Below are positions 9,150-18,718 of a stretch of 64,000 bases of DNA, piece by piece. The DNA lies in assembly GCA_900540905.1 (NCBI GenBank), contig UQHR01000007.1:1-64000 (forward strand), in the 5' to 3' direction. Both the position numbers and the translations under genes were made by a program. Each line of letters starts with the position of its first letter. Positions within the stretch are counted from its first letter, which is position 1. The notes beneath the pieces are model-generated. The model worked only from the letters and a program-made list of their open reading frames with translations, was not told the DNA's origin and made no database searches. This DNA comes from an uncultured Collinsella sp. Its GTDB lineage: Bacteria; Actinomycetota; Coriobacteriia; Coriobacteriales; Coriobacteriaceae.

Positions 9150-9482
9150 TTAGCCCAACCGATAGTTGTTTAACGGAGCGCGAAACATACCCGGAACCTC
9201 CGATATCAGGGGGGACGTCGCCAGCGTATCGCCGCCGCGTGGCGTGCGGAAAAGGCGGCGACTTTGAGCGTATCGTCGGTTTTTCCACGACGGCGTCGGC
9301 ATCATGATGGTGCCGGTCTCGCCCACCGTCTGGAGCAGCGCCTCGATCACCGGCTGCGCGCCGCCGCACACATATCCAAGCGAGCTGAGCGAGTAATGGA
9401 CCATAACCGCCTGCCCCGCGCACATGCCGACGGCAGAAAGCGCGTCGAGGATATCCTGCTTGAGCACGATTTGTCGATCCAT
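9150..9482 (-). pseudogene. Truncated aminoglycoside N(3)-acetyltransferase-like gene
   Basis: The first 70 or so residues match the start of the AAC(3)/YokD antibiotic acetyltransferase family (QDILDALSAVGMCAGQAVMV, then HYSLSSLGYVCGGAQPVIEA and TIMMPTPSWKN). These enzymes are about 260-270 residues long. Here, similarity stops after SWKN and the frame ends about 40 residues later with unrelated Arg-rich sequence; the catalytic and CoA-binding remainder is missing. ATG 9482 and ATG 9488 both follow GAGGA. The gene is most likely a decayed remnant and should not confer resistance. Confidence 0.7.
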
Positions 9483-9603
9483 TGCCATTTCCTCGCTATC
9501 CCCGCAGCCCATTTGTTTTAGCGTCATGTGTCGAAATGGCACACGGGCTATGCGGCGTATTTATGCTGCAAATGATACGCTCCCAATGTCCCAAGGGATC
9601 TTT

Positions 9604-10563
9604 TTAGTACTTGAAGAAGCCCTCGCCCGAGCTTTCGCCCAGCTTACCTTCGTCGAGCATTTTCTTGAGGACGGTGGCCATGGCCTTAAAGTTGTAGGGC
9701 ATCATCATCTTTTTGAGCAGCGGGCTCACCAGGCCCGGGACCTTCTGATACTGCATAACGATGTTGTAGGCCGTCTGGATGCCCACCGTGTCGAATACGC
9801 GGAACGGCCCCTTGGGAGCGCCGGTGCCGCGCGTCCATGCGAGGTCGATGCTCTTAGGGTCGCTGACGCCCGAAACGTACAGGTCCAGGCCCGAAAGCAG
9901 CCATGGCACCAGCATAGAGTTGAGCAGGTAGCCGTTCTTTTCCTTGTTGACGGGAAGCGCCAGCATGCGAATGTCGTTGGCGAAGTCGACGAGCTCGTCG
10001 AAGTAGCGCTTGTCGGTTTGGTCCTGCGCCATGACCTCGGTCATGTTGTTCTTCCAGATGGAATTGGCAAAGTGCAACGACAGGTACTTCTCGGGGCGGC
10101 CGGTGTACTTGGCAAAGGTGCTCGGCAGCAACGTGGAGGAGTTGGTCACGACGACGGCCTTTTGCGGGAGGACCGGGGCGAGCTTCTTGTAGAAGTCGAT
10201 CTTTGCCTGGGTGTCCTCGGCCATAGACTCAATGACCAGGTCGGCGTCGGCCACGGCCTTGGCAAGATCGAGCTCCAGCTTGAGTGTGGAGTAGGCACGC
10301 TCAACGGCGGCAAGTGCCGCCTCCTTGTCGAAGGGTTGGCCGCTATCGGCGATACCGGCGCACCACTCGCCCGTGCCGTCCGCCATGCCCTCGATTGCCG
10401 CGATGTACTCCTCGCGCACATGATCGATCTTGGGCTGGGTGCGGCCGATGCTGCCCTCGCTGCGCAGCCAGATCGTCACATCAAAGCCGCAGTAAGCAGC
10501 CTGAAAGGCAATCTGGCTTCCCAACACGCCGCCACCGGCAACGCAAACGGTCTTGTAGCTCAT
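9604..10563 (-). CDS. 3-hydroxyacyl-CoA dehydrogenase family protein
   Basis: NAD-dependent oxidation of a 3-hydroxyacyl-CoA, or the reverse in butyrate-type fermentation; cytosolic. The N-terminal Rossmann motif is VAGGGVLGSQIAFQ. ADLVIESMAEDTQAK, a TNSSTLLPS segment and the catalytic region SLHFANSIWKNN follow. The C-terminal domain ends GEGFFKY, as in Hbd/FadB. At 319 residues it is slightly longer than clostridial Hbd (about 282). ATG 10563 follows GAGAGGA. The gene stands alone, so the substrate and pathway direction are uncertain; several canonical active-site residues are replaced (for example HFANSIWKNN where HFFNP is usual), which points to a distinct subfamily. Confidence 0.8.
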   Translation of the reverse strand: MSYKTVCVAGGGVLGSQIAFQAAYCGFDVTIWLRSEGSIGRTQPKIDHVREEYIAAIEGMADGTGEWCAGIADSGQPFDKEAALAAVERAYSTLKLELDLAKAVADADLVIESMAEDTQAKIDFYKKLAPVLPQKAVVVTNSSTLLPSTFAKYTGRPEKYLSLHFANSIWKNNMTEVMAQDQTDKRYFDELVDFANDIRMLALPVNKEKNGYLLNSMLVPWLLSGLDLYVSGVSDPKSIDLAWTRGTGAPKGPFRVFDTVGIQTAYNIVMQYQKVPGLVSPLLKKMMMPYNFKAMATVLKKMLDEGKLGESSGEGFFKY

Positions 10564-10705
10564 GGAAACAGTCCTCTCTTGCGTAATTCCATAGATGTGT
10601 ATTTATTCAACCGTAAGGATGGCGCGCGCTGGAGATAGGTTCTATAAACGGACAGTAATTTGCGGCGAGCGGCAACACCTGTTCATTATCTCAGGATTCC
10701 ATGTC

Positions 10706-10746
10706 CAGCAAAAGCGGGTGGTAACCGGTACGGCTACCACCCGCTT
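10706..10746 (-). terminator. Terminator after the large activase gene
   Basis: AAGCGGGTGGTA (10712-10723) and TACCACCCGCTT (10735-10746) form a perfect 12 bp stem. On the minus strand it runs into TTTTGCTGG, 28 bp after the stop codon of the activase. Confidence 0.85.
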
Positions 10747-10774
10747 GTCCCATATCTAGCCCATAGCAGGCCAG

Positions 10775-13700
10775 TTACTTCTTAATGCCGCGTCTCAGGC
10801 GCTCAGCGACCGACGCCACGGCACTCTCGTCGACCGGTCCACAGCTCACGCAGCCATCATGGGCACGCATCTGGCCGGTGACCTCGTCCATCGCGAGCGG
10901 CGCCACCTTCTCGAGCTTAAAGCCTTTACCGGCGCGCATGTTTTCCTTGGCCACGCTAATCATGAGCTTAATGCGGTTGAGCTGGTTGACCTCGGACGCA
11001 CCAGGATCATAGTCCACCGCGACGATGTTGCTCTCGGGGTGCTGGCGGCGTAGCTCCTTGATCACGGCCTTGCCCACCACGTGGTTGGGCAGGCACGCGA
11101 AGGGCTGCGTGCAGATGATGTTGGGCGCACCGTGATCGATCAGGTCGAGCATCTCGGCCGTGAGCAGCCAGCCCTCGCCCATGTTGTTGCACACCGAAAG
11201 CACCGTGCGGGCCTTGTCGGCCATGGTGCCGATACGCTCGGGTGCCTCGAAGCGGCGGGACTTTTCGAGCATCTCCTCCACCGGTGTGCGCATCCAGTCC
11301 ACGAGCTTGATGAGCGCCTGCATGCCCGCACGCGTGGTAGCAGAGCTACCCAGCTCGTCCTTCTGCAGCTCGGCGTTGCTCATGGAGTACAGGAAGAAGT
11401 CGAGCAGGCCCGGTACTACGGCCTCGCAGCCCTCGCGCTCGATAACGTCGACCACGTGGTTGTTGGCCGTGGGATGGAACTTAACCAGGATCTCGCCGAC
11501 CACGCCCACGCGCGGCTTGGTGCCCTCGCCCACGAGCGGCATGGTATCGAACGCGCGGATGGCTTCGCGGCACAGCTTGGTGTAATTATGCCTGTTGAAC
11601 TTGGGCGCCAGCTTGCGGGCGCGCGCCATGTACTCCTCGTAGAGCGCATTGGCGGCACCGGGCGTAGCCTCGTACGGACGGCAACGATAGAGCATCTGCA
11701 TCATCACGTCGCCAAAGAGCACCGCGTAGACTGCCTGCTTAAGCAGCGCCGGCGTAACCTTAAAGCCGGGGTTGTCCTCGCCGAGCGCCACTGCCGAAAG
11801 CGAGATCACCGGGATCTCGGGGTGGCCGCTCTCGCGCAGGGCCTTGCGGATGAGCGCGATGTAGTTGGTGGCACGGCAGCCGCCGCCGGTCTGGCTGATA
11901 ACCACGGCTGTCTTGGACAGGTCGTATCGACCGCTCTCGATGGCCTCCATAATCTGGCCCGTTACCAGAATCGACGGATAGCAAATGTCATTGTTCACAT
12001 AGCGCAGGCCGGCCTCGACGGCATCGTGATCGGTCGAGGGCAGCAGCTCCAAGTTGTAGCCAGCACCACGGAACACCTCTTTGACCAGGTCAAAGTGGAT
12101 CGGCGCCATCTGCGGGCACAGGATGGTGTAGCCCTCGTCGCGCATCTGCTCAGTAAAGGGCACCTTGGGCCATGCGGTCGAGGCGCTCTCACGCTGCGCC
12201 TCGAACGTGTACTTGCGGCTCGCAAACGCGGGAGCATCCGTGGAGGGCGCCACCGGCGCGGCATCGCCCTGCTCGTAGGCCTCGCCCGCGGCCATGGCCT
12301 CTGCCAGGCGCTCGGCCTCCTGGTCCTTGAGCGCGGCCATGAGCGAGCGAATGCGGATGCGCGCGGCGCCCAGGTTGGATACCTCGTCGATCTTGAGCAC
12401 GGTATAGATCTTGCCGCTGGCTTCCAGAATCTCCTGCACCTGGTCGGTGGTCAGGGCGTCCAAGCCGCAGCCGAAGGAGTTGAGCTGAATCAGGTCCAGG
12501 TCGTTGCGCATCGTCACAAAACGGGCGACGGCGTACAGGCGGCTGTGGTACATCCACTGGTCGACGACGCGGATGGGACGCTCGGGCTTCACCAGGTGCG
12601 CAAGCGAATCCTCGGTAAAGACCGCAAAGCCAAAACTCGAGATAAGCTCGGGCAGGGCGTGGTTGATCTCGGGGTCGTTATGGTAGGGGCGACCGGCGAG
12701 TACGATGCCGTGGCCGCCGTGGTCCTCGACCCACTTAAGAGCCTCCTCGCCCATGGTCTGGATATCCTCGTGGAAGCGCGCATCGGCCTCAAAGGCAGCG
12801 TTGACGGCGGCATCGACCTCGGAGCGCGTGATCTTGGGTCCACGCACGCGACCGCGACCGGCCTCAGCATCGGCCACACGGTCGACGGCGAGCACCTGAT
12901 ACAAGCGGCGCTTGAGCTCGGTCTTGTCGTGATAGGGCACAAACGGATACAGGAACTCGATGTTCTGCTCGCGAATCTCGTCGATGTTGAGCGCCAGCGC
13001 CGTGGGGTAGCTCATGACGATGGGGCAGTTGTAGCAGTTACCGGCGGTCGGATCCTCCTTGCGCTCCCAGCGCACGCACGGCATCCAGATGAAGTCGACA
13101 TCGCGGTCGATAAGGTTCATAACGTGGCCGTGGCTCATCTTGGCCGGGTAGCACACGCTCTCGGACGGCATGGACTCAATGCCCGCCTGGTAGGTCTTTT
13201 TGCTCGACTGGTCGGACAGCTGCACGCTAAAGCCCAGGCGCGTAAAGAACGCGTGCCAGAAGGGGTAGTTCTCGTACATGTTGAGTGCACGCGGGATACC
13301 CACGGTGCCGCGCGGAGCCTCGTCGGGGCTCAGGACCTCGCGGTTAAAGAGCAGCTCGTTTTTCTTTTTGAAGAGGTTGGGGGCCTCGGTCTTTTGCTTT
13401 TTGTGGCCGGCACCCTTCTCGCAGCGGTTACCGGTAATGAAGCGCCTGCCGCCGCCAAAGTCGTTGACGGTAAGCTGGCAGTTGTTGGAGCAACGGCCGC
13501 AGCGGACATGCTTTTGCGTCACGGTGAGGTGCGCGATGTCCTCGGCCGAAAGGATGGCCGAAGTGCCATCGGCGCCGGCGCGATCGCGGGCGAGCAGGGC
13601 AGCACCGTAGGCACCCATGCAGCCGGCGATGTCGGGGCGCACGGCGTGAACGCCGGTGAGCTGCTCAAACGCACGCAGCGTGGCATCGGACATAAAAGTG

Positions 13701-15562
13701 CCGCCCTGAACGATCACCTGGCTGCCGATCTCCTTGGGATCGCGCAGCTTAATGACCTTGAACAGAGCGTTCTTGATGACGGAATAGGACAGGCCGGCCG
13801 CGATGTCGCCCACCGTGGCGCCTTCCTTTTGCGCCTGCTTGACGCGCGAGTTCATAAAGACCGTGCAGCGGCTGCCCAGGTCGACCGGGGCCTTGGCATG
13901 GATGGCGGCATCGGCGAACGCGCGCACGTCCATGTTCATAGAGACCGCGAAGCTCTCGATAAAGCTGCCGCAGCCCGACGAGCAGGCCTCGTTGAGCATG
14001 ATGTGCTCGATGACGCCGTCCTTGACGCGCAGGCACTTCATGTCCTGTCCGCCAATGTCCAGAATGAACTCGACGCCGGGCAGGAACGCCTTGGCGCCGC
14101 GCAGGTGCGCGACGGTCTCGATCTCGCCGGAATCGGCCTTGAGGGCCTCAATGAGAAGCGCCTCACCGTAGCCCGTGGTGGTCACGTGGCCGATGGTACA
14201 GCCGGCAGGAATGTGGTTGTAGAAATCGGCCATGATGACCTTGGCCGTGCCCAGGATGTCGCCGTTGTTGTTGCCGTACCAGGTGTGCAGCAGCTGACCG
14301 TCCTCGCCCACGAGCGCGGCCTTCATGGTGGTGGAACCGGCGTCGATGCCGATGAACACGCGGCCGGTGTAGCCTTCGAGCTTGCCCTTGGGGACGACCT
14401 CGGTGTCGTGGCGGCCCTTGAACTCGGCAAAGTCCTCGTCGGTGGCAAAGAGCGGATCCAGACGCTCAACCTCGGCACCCTGCGTGTCACCCAGGGCATC
14501 GATGGCCCCGATGAGCTGCGGGAACGTGCTGAGCTTGTTGGACTCGCGCGCCATGGCGGCGCCGCTCGCCACAAACAGGTGAGCGTTTTGGGGCACGATA
14601 CGGTGCTCCTCGTCCAGATTGAGCGTGAGGTAGAAGCGGTGGCGCAGCTCGGAGAGATACTGCAGCGGGCCGCCCAGGAAGGCGACGTTGCCGCGGATGG
14701 GACGGCCGCACGCCAGGCCTGAGATGGTCTGGGTCACGACAGCCTGGAAGATGGAGGCAGCCACGTCCTCGGGGCGGGCGCCCTCGTTGAGCAGCGGCTG
14801 GACGTCGGTCTTGGCAAAAACGCCGCAGCGGCTAGCGATGGGATAGATGGTGGTGGCGTTGGCAGCGAGCTCGTTGAGGCCGCTCGCGTCGGTGTGCAGC
14901 AGGGTTGCCATCTGATCGATGAACGCGCCCGTGCCGCCGGCGCAGGTGCCGTTCATGCGCTGCTCGATGCCGTTGTCAAAGTAGATGATCTTGGCGTCCT
15001 CGCCGCCCAGCTCGATAGCGACATCGGTGGCCGGGATGAGGGTCTCGACGGCACGCTTGCTGGCGATGACCTCCTGGACAAACTCCAGGTCGAGCCACTG
15101 AGACAGCAGCAGGCCACCCGAACCGGTAATGGCGCAGGTCATTTGGGCCGTCGGCAGCACGGTCGCGGCACCCTCGAACAAGTCGCGGGCGCAAGCGCGG
15201 ACGTCGGTGTGGTGACGCTGGTACTTGGCGTAGACAATCTGGTTGTCGTCGTTGAGCACAGCGAGCTTAACGGTGGTGGAGCCCACGTCGATGCCCAGGT
15301 GCAGGTTGCCGCGGGCGGCCTCGGGATTGAAGATCGCGCCTTCGGGGGCCTGGGCGGCGGTGGCGGCTAGGGGCTCAGCGGCGGTGGCGGGCTCGCTAGC
15401 GACGGACGTCTCCCCTGCCGCGTTCTTGGCATCGGCAACAGCCTCGACAACTTTCTCGGCAGCCGCGGTCGCGGCCTTCTGCGCGGCGTCCACCACGGTG
15501 GGCGCGGCCTCGCGTGCGGCGGCGATCATGCGGTCCTTGATGCCCTCGACGAGTTTGCTCAT
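10775..15562 (-). CDS. 2-hydroxyacyl-CoA dehydratase activase/dehydratase fusion protein
   Basis: A 1595-residue cytosolic protein. After a linker (1-85), two BadF/BcrA-type ATPase domains follow: one near 90-350 (LGIDVGSTTVKLAV) and one near 405-670 (IGIDAGSTTMKAAL). Each has a Cys-containing loop (NGTCAGGTGAFIDQ; NEACSSGCGSFIES) that in activases such as HgdC binds a 4Fe-4S cluster. A Cys-rich segment (KHVRCGRCSNNCQL), a DUF2229-like region (about 740-960) and an HgdB-like region (about 1190-1520) complete it. The family couples ATP hydrolysis to low-potential electron transfer; the substrate here is unknown. The gene lies 12 bp behind a TetR-type regulator. The start follows GAGGAGA. Confidence 0.87.
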   Translation of the reverse strand: MSKLVEGIKDRMIAAAREAAPTVVDAAQKAATAAAEKVVEAVADAKNAAGETSVASEPATAAEPLAATAAQAPEGAIFNPEAARGNLHLGIDVGSTTVKLAVLNDDNQIVYAKYQRHHTDVRACARDLFEGAATVLPTAQMTCAITGSGGLLLSQWLDLEFVQEVIASKRAVETLIPATDVAIELGGEDAKIIYFDNGIEQRMNGTCAGGTGAFIDQMATLLHTDASGLNELAANATTIYPIASRCGVFAKTDVQPLLNEGARPEDVAASIFQAVVTQTISGLACGRPIRGNVAFLGGPLQYLSELRHRFYLTLNLDEEHRIVPQNAHLFVASGAAMARESNKLSTFPQLIGAIDALGDTQGAEVERLDPLFATDEDFAEFKGRHDTEVVPKGKLEGYTGRVFIGIDAGSTTMKAALVGEDGQLLHTWYGNNNGDILGTAKVIMADFYNHIPAGCTIGHVTTTGYGEALLIEALKADSGEIETVAHLRGAKAFLPGVEFILDIGGQDMKCLRVKDGVIEHIMLNEACSSGCGSFIESFAVSMNMDVRAFADAAIHAKAPVDLGSRCTVFMNSRVKQAQKEGATVGDIAAGLSYSVIKNALFKVIKLRDPKEIGSQVIVQGGTFMSDATLRAFEQLTGVHAVRPDIAGCMGAYGAALLARDRAGADGTSAILSAEDIAHLTVTQKHVRCGRCSNNCQLTVNDFGGGRRFITGNRCEKGAGHKKQKTEAPNLFKKKNELLFNREVLSPDEAPRGTVGIPRALNMYENYPFWHAFFTRLGFSVQLSDQSSKKTYQAGIESMPSESVCYPAKMSHGHVMNLIDRDVDFIWMPCVRWERKEDPTAGNCYNCPIVMSYPTALALNIDEIREQNIEFLYPFVPYHDKTELKRRLYQVLAVDRVADAEAGRGRVRGPKITRSEVDAAVNAAFEADARFHEDIQTMGEEALKWVEDHGGHGIVLAGRPYHNDPEINHALPELISSFGFAVFTEDSLAHLVKPERPIRVVDQWMYHSRLYAVARFVTMRNDLDLIQLNSFGCGLDALTTDQVQEILEASGKIYTVLKIDEVSNLGAARIRIRSLMAALKDQEAERLAEAMAAGEAYEQGDAAPVAPSTDAPAFASRKYTFEAQRESASTAWPKVPFTEQMRDEGYTILCPQMAPIHFDLVKEVFRGAGYNLELLPSTDHDAVEAGLRYVNNDICYPSILVTGQIMEAIESGRYDLSKTAVVISQTGGGCRATNYIALIRKALRESGHPEIPVISLSAVALGEDNPGFKVTPALLKQAVYAVLFGDVMMQMLYRCRPYEATPGAANALYEEYMARARKLAPKFNRHNYTKLCREAIRAFDTMPLVGEGTKPRVGVVGEILVKFHPTANNHVVDVIEREGCEAVVPGLLDFFLYSMSNAELQKDELGSSATTRAGMQALIKLVDWMRTPVEEMLEKSRRFEAPERIGTMADKARTVLSVCNNMGEGWLLTAEMLDLIDHGAPNIICTQPFACLPNHVVGKAVIKELRRQHPESNIVAVDYDPGASEVNQLNRIKLMISVAKENMRAGKGFKLEKVAPLAMDEVTGQMRAHDGCVSCGPVDESAVASVAERLRRGIKK

Positions 15563-15574
15563 CTGTCTCTCCTC

Positions 15575-16285
15575 TTAGTTGTTGGACTCGACGGTTGCGG
15601 CGGTGTCAGCCGCGTCCTCAAGCTGCAAGTTCAATAGCTTCATGCCGTATTCCGGCACGTTGATATCGATGGGTTGGCCATACAGGTCACCAGGGCGCAC
15701 AAAAGCGAGCACCGTCATAATGCGCGCCATGGCCTCGGGCGATTCGGTGAGCCCACGCTCAAACCAGCGCTGAATCATGCCGACCTCGGCACTCACGACG
15801 TAGGTGACGTAGTAGTCAAAGAACGTGCCCAGCGCCAGGCCCAAAATGCCCGTCTGCGCACGCGGCACCACAGCCTCACGAGCGGTGTCGATGATTCTTT
15901 TAATGAAGGCCTGGTCGCCGCCCGGACCCAGCAGCGCACCGATCAAGTCGCGGTTGGCCGCAAGATAACGCAGCAGCTCAACCGAACCGGGTGCCGGCTC
16001 GAGCTCATCGATGTTGTGATAGAGATCGGGCAGCTGAGCTGCGGTGATGAGCTCAATGCGCTCACGGATCTCGGCCAGCAAGCCGCCCTCGATTTGATTG
16101 ATAAAGTCGGGGATATCACGGTAGTGCGAATAGAACGTGCGGCGCGTAAGGCCGGCGCGCTCGGTGAGCGACGCAACGTTAATGCGCGAAAGGTCGCCGC
16201 TTTCGGCAAGCTCGCTGGCAAGCGCCTGGCGAAGGGCACGCTGCGAGCGAAGGGACCGGCGATCGCATTTCTCGAGCTGGGACAA
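15575..16285 (-). CDS. TetR-family transcriptional regulator of the activase operon
   Basis: A 236-residue regulator. The N-terminal helix-turn-helix is visible at about residues 28-55 (INVASLTERAGLTRRTFYSH), followed by a helical ligand-binding domain. The frame begins with TTG at 16285, four bases after GGAGG; no ATG lies nearby. It is the first gene of a two-gene unit with the large activase (12 bp gap), and two palindromes lie just upstream, so it probably controls itself and the activase. The ligand is unknown. Confidence 0.85.
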   Translation of the reverse strand: MSQLEKCDRRSLRSQRALRQALASELAESGDLSRINVASLTERAGLTRRTFYSHYRDIPDFINQIEGGLLAEIRERIELITAAQLPDLYHNIDELEPAPGSVELLRYLAANRDLIGALLGPGGDQAFIKRIIDTAREAVVPRAQTGILGLALGTFFDYYVTYVVSAEVGMIQRWFERGLTESPEAMARIMTVLAFVRPGDLYGQPIDINVPEYGMKLLNLQLEDAADTAATVESNN

Positions 16286-16306
16286 GCGTCCTCCTTGTTA
16301 CTCAGC

Positions 16307-16351
16307 CTGTGCGCTATTGCACAGTGCGAGTATTATTGCACACCGTGTGCA
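16307..16351. promoter_or_regulatory. Two palindromic operator candidates upstream of the TetR/activase unit
   Basis: CTGTGC-N6-GCACAG (16307-16324) and TGCACAC-C-GTGTGCA (16337-16351) are both perfect palindromes sharing the TGTGCA core, 22 and 52 bp upstream of the regulator start. This is the expected layout for TetR autoregulation. Confidence 0.6.
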
Positions 16352-16376
16352 TCAACACGTAAAGGCAATATTTGGG

Positions 16377-16407
16377 ATGTGACAAAGGGACAGTCCCTTT
16401 GTCACAT
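16377..16407 (-). terminator. Perfect hairpin at the end of the HAD phosphatase gene
   Basis: ATGTGACAAAGGGA (16377-16390) and TCCCTTTGTCACAT (16394-16407) form a 14 bp perfect stem around CAG. It begins in the HAD gene stop codon and lies 26 bp before the first operator palindrome. The GTCCCTTT core recalls the dispersed CCTGTCCC hairpins elsewhere in this window. Confidence 0.6.
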
Positions 16408-17264
16408 TATTCGATTACGGTGCGGGAATTCTGCTTGCGCATGGTGGCGAGCATGTGCTTGGGAACGGCATGGGCCATGCAGCTGCCGATGGTTGCGCTC
16501 GCGGCGGCCTTGGCAGTATCGCTGCCATTCTTGGTGGCATAGCTGCGACGGAAACGCTTGAGCATGGCGATGTCGTTGCCGCCGTCGCCGTAGACCGCGA
16601 CCTCATCCTCGGCAATACCGTAGTAGCCCGCCAGCCAAGCCACACTCTCGCCCTTGTTGCACGTCACGTCCGTGATCTCGAACATCACCGGATCAAACGG
16701 CGCGTTGACCACACGGTCCGAACGCTCGGCCAGATATGCCTTAAGGTCGCGCTCCAGCTCGGGCGAGATCACGCGGCAGTTAATCTTGCACACGTCATGG
16801 CGCAGGATGTCACCGATCGACTGGTCGAAGTACTGCTCCTCGTGATACCCGCCGCGCGCACGCATGCCGCGCATCACAATACGCTTGATGGGGTTGTCCT
16901 TTTTAAAGCCCGCCTGATGCATCTCGAACGAACCGCTCGAAAACATGCCATCGGGCGTGGAGCAGTCAAAACAGATATCCGGAAACTCCTTGAGCAGCTC
17001 CTCGGTGATCTGTGGGTCGATGGTCCAGGTCTTGAGCACCTCGCCATGACTATCGCGCACGATTGATCCATTGGAGCAGCAGGCGTCAAGCGCCAGGCCC
17101 GTAAAGCCATGCTCGCCGATCGGCAGCGTCGAGCGTCCGGTCGCGGGAACCACATGCAGGCCAGCCTCGGTCAGCTCGCGAATGGCACGACGGATGGTCC
17201 CATCCGCCTCATGCAGGGCGTTCAGCAGCGTTCCGTCTAAGTCACTCGCAAACATCTTGATCAT
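16407..17264 (-). CDS. HAD-superfamily hydrolase, Cof type
   Basis: Cytosolic phosphatase of the Cof/IIB haloacid dehalogenase group, which acts on sugar phosphates or related small phosphates. Motif I is DLDGTLL (residues 8-14) with the nucleophile Asp, motif II is the ATGRS segment, and motif IV is YGDGGNDIAML. The cap domain lies between, at about 80-185. The 285-residue length is typical. ATG 17264 follows AAGGAG. The stop codon overlaps the hairpin at 16377. Substrate is not predictable. Confidence 0.88.
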   Translation of the reverse strand: MIKMFASDLDGTLLNALHEADGTIRRAIRELTEAGLHVVPATGRSTLPIGEHGFTGLALDACCSNGSIVRDSHGEVLKTWTIDPQITEELLKEFPDICFDCSTPDGMFSSGSFEMHQAGFKKDNPIKRIVMRGMRARGGYHEEQYFDQSIGDILRHDVCKINCRVISPELERDLKAYLAERSDRVVNAPFDPVMFEITDVTCNKGESVAWLAGYYGIAEDEVAVYGDGGNDIAMLKRFRRSYATKNGSDTAKAAASATIGSCMAHAVPKHMLATMRKQNSRTVIE

Positions 17265-17378
17265 GGGCGTGCCTCTCCTTCGTCTGCACGATATTGTAGA
17301 CGAGAACGGGCGCGCCCAAACAATGGCGTCCCGGCGCGACGTGCCACTGCCTCCACAAATTCACGGTGCCCCAGTGCC

Positions 17379-18641
17379 TTAAGACATTCGCCATAAGCGA
17401 CTTTTCAGCCGATAAAACAGCGCTGTCATCAACGTCAGCACCGCCAACATTCCTGCGAATACAATCGCCGGAGCCCATCGACCATATGCGAGCCCGTAAA
17501 CCAATTGGCCAATAGGCGTTGCACAGGAAAGCATCATATAAACGAGTGCCAGCACTTTTCCGCAGAGTTCCTTTGGCGCTGACCGCTGAACAAATGAAAC
17601 GATTTCGACCGATGCAATGCTTGCCCACGCCATGACCCATGCCGAGCCGGCCGCAAGCGCGGCAAACGCTAATTCATTAGGACCGCTCAGTAGCGTGACA
17701 ATAATCGGTACGACTCCAAAACAGATCATCGCAACATATCGACATATGCCCTTGAAGGAAAAACGATGCGGCCAAATACCGACCAAACCACTGCCGACAA
17801 GACCACCTAAGCCCATAGCCACCTCAATAATCCCAACAAAGGATGACTGCATTCCGAGATGCTTTGCAACGATGACGGGAGCACCAATCGTTAACCCAAC
17901 TAACGCAAGGTTCAAAATAGCTGCAAGCAAAAACACAACGAGCAATGATGCGTTTTGCAACAGATACCGAATCGACTCCCGAAAATCGCTTCGGTATGTC
18001 GAGCAAGTCGTACTGTCCCCTGTCATTCCAGATGAGGCATTTCGCTTGAGTGCGCCCCCGAACAGCAGGGCTGACATCGCAAACGTCAACGCCGCGGTTT
18101 CGCATAGAGCATCGATACCGAAGCACCCATAGACTGCCGTCCCGACTACAGGCCCCAAGATATTGCTCGCCATGGTTATCTGCGAGACCAGCGCAGTGGC
18201 ACGCTCAACCTTTTCTGGGCCCGTCATGCGCACCGTCTCAATTTGAAGCATCGGTTTCAGCAGCGATTGGATACCATATTGGACGCAAAGCATTGCTACC
18301 ACGACAACGGCAAGAGGCAGCGAACGCTTCATGGGGATAAACAACAGTGATGCAGCCATCAGAACAATGCCGAGCACCACAAGAACCCCGCGATGTCTCC
18401 CGCGATCCGCCAAGATTCCGCCAGCCGGAGTCGCAAGCACGCCCGGCACGAACGCTATCGCCGCGACGGCACCATATAACGTTGATGAGCCGCTGCAATC
18501 GAACAAGTAAAGCGGGCACGCAAAGCACAGCGCCGACAGCATCGAATACGTGCACAGCTGCGCAACAAGAAGGCCAAAAAGTCTGATAGATCGTACTGTT
18601 TTTTGCGTCAACGAGACGCTACTCCTCCGCATTCCAGCCAT
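17379..18641 (-). CDS. Major facilitator superfamily transporter, probable efflux pump
   Basis: Polytopic membrane protein of about 420 residues with roughly twelve hydrophobic segments. The loop-2 motif GGILADRGRHRGVLV corresponds to MFS motif A. The profile fits the enterobactin-exporter/macrolide-efflux type of MFS pump. ATG 18641 is favoured because AGGGGTGGG precedes it; the first ATG of the frame, at 18659, lies inside an operator palindrome. It follows a TetR gene on the same strand, separated by a terminator and two near-identical operators, so efflux induced by a ligand of that regulator is likely. Its substrate is unknown. Confidence 0.82.
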   Translation of the reverse strand: MAGMRRSSVSLTQKTVRSIRLFGLLVAQLCTYSMLSALCFACPLYLFDCSGSSTLYGAVAAIAFVPGVLATPAGGILADRGRHRGVLVVLGIVLMAASLLFIPMKRSLPLAVVVVAMLCVQYGIQSLLKPMLQIETVRMTGPEKVERATALVSQITMASNILGPVVGTAVYGCFGIDALCETAALTFAMSALLFGGALKRNASSGMTGDSTTCSTYRSDFRESIRYLLQNASLLVVFLLAAILNLALVGLTIGAPVIVAKHLGMQSSFVGIIEVAMGLGGLVGSGLVGIWPHRFSFKGICRYVAMICFGVVPIIVTLLSGPNELAFAALAAGSAWVMAWASIASVEIVSFVQRSAPKELCGKVLALVYMMLSCATPIGQLVYGLAYGRWAPAIVFAGMLAVLTLMTALFYRLKSRLWRMS

Positions 18642-18653
18642 AAGCCCACCCCT

Positions 18654-18674
18654 ATACATACCGTTAGTATGTAT
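18654..18674. promoter_or_regulatory. Operator 1 (probable TetR site) at the MFS gene start
   Basis: ATACATAC-N5-GTATGTAT is a perfect inverted repeat with CGTTA in the centre. It sits 12 bp upstream of the preferred MFS start codon, so binding would block transcription or initiation. Confidence 0.65.
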
Positions 18675-18684
18675 TTAATGACTT

Positions 18685-18709
18685 GAAAAGGGCAGCCGTG
18701 GCTACCCTT
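18685..18709 (-). terminator. Terminator of the TetR gene
   Basis: AAGGGCAGCC (18688-18697) pairs with GGCTACCCTT (18700-18709) with one mismatch; the minus strand then reads TTTT. It lies between the two operators and would separate TetR and MFS transcripts. Confidence 0.6.
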
Positions 18710-18718
18710 ACAAATCAA

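Noticed and set aside
11081..14722. A 1213-residue open frame on the plus strand
   Set aside because: It is fully antisense to the activase gene, whose domains and motifs are clear; the opposite frame is a by-product of high GC content.
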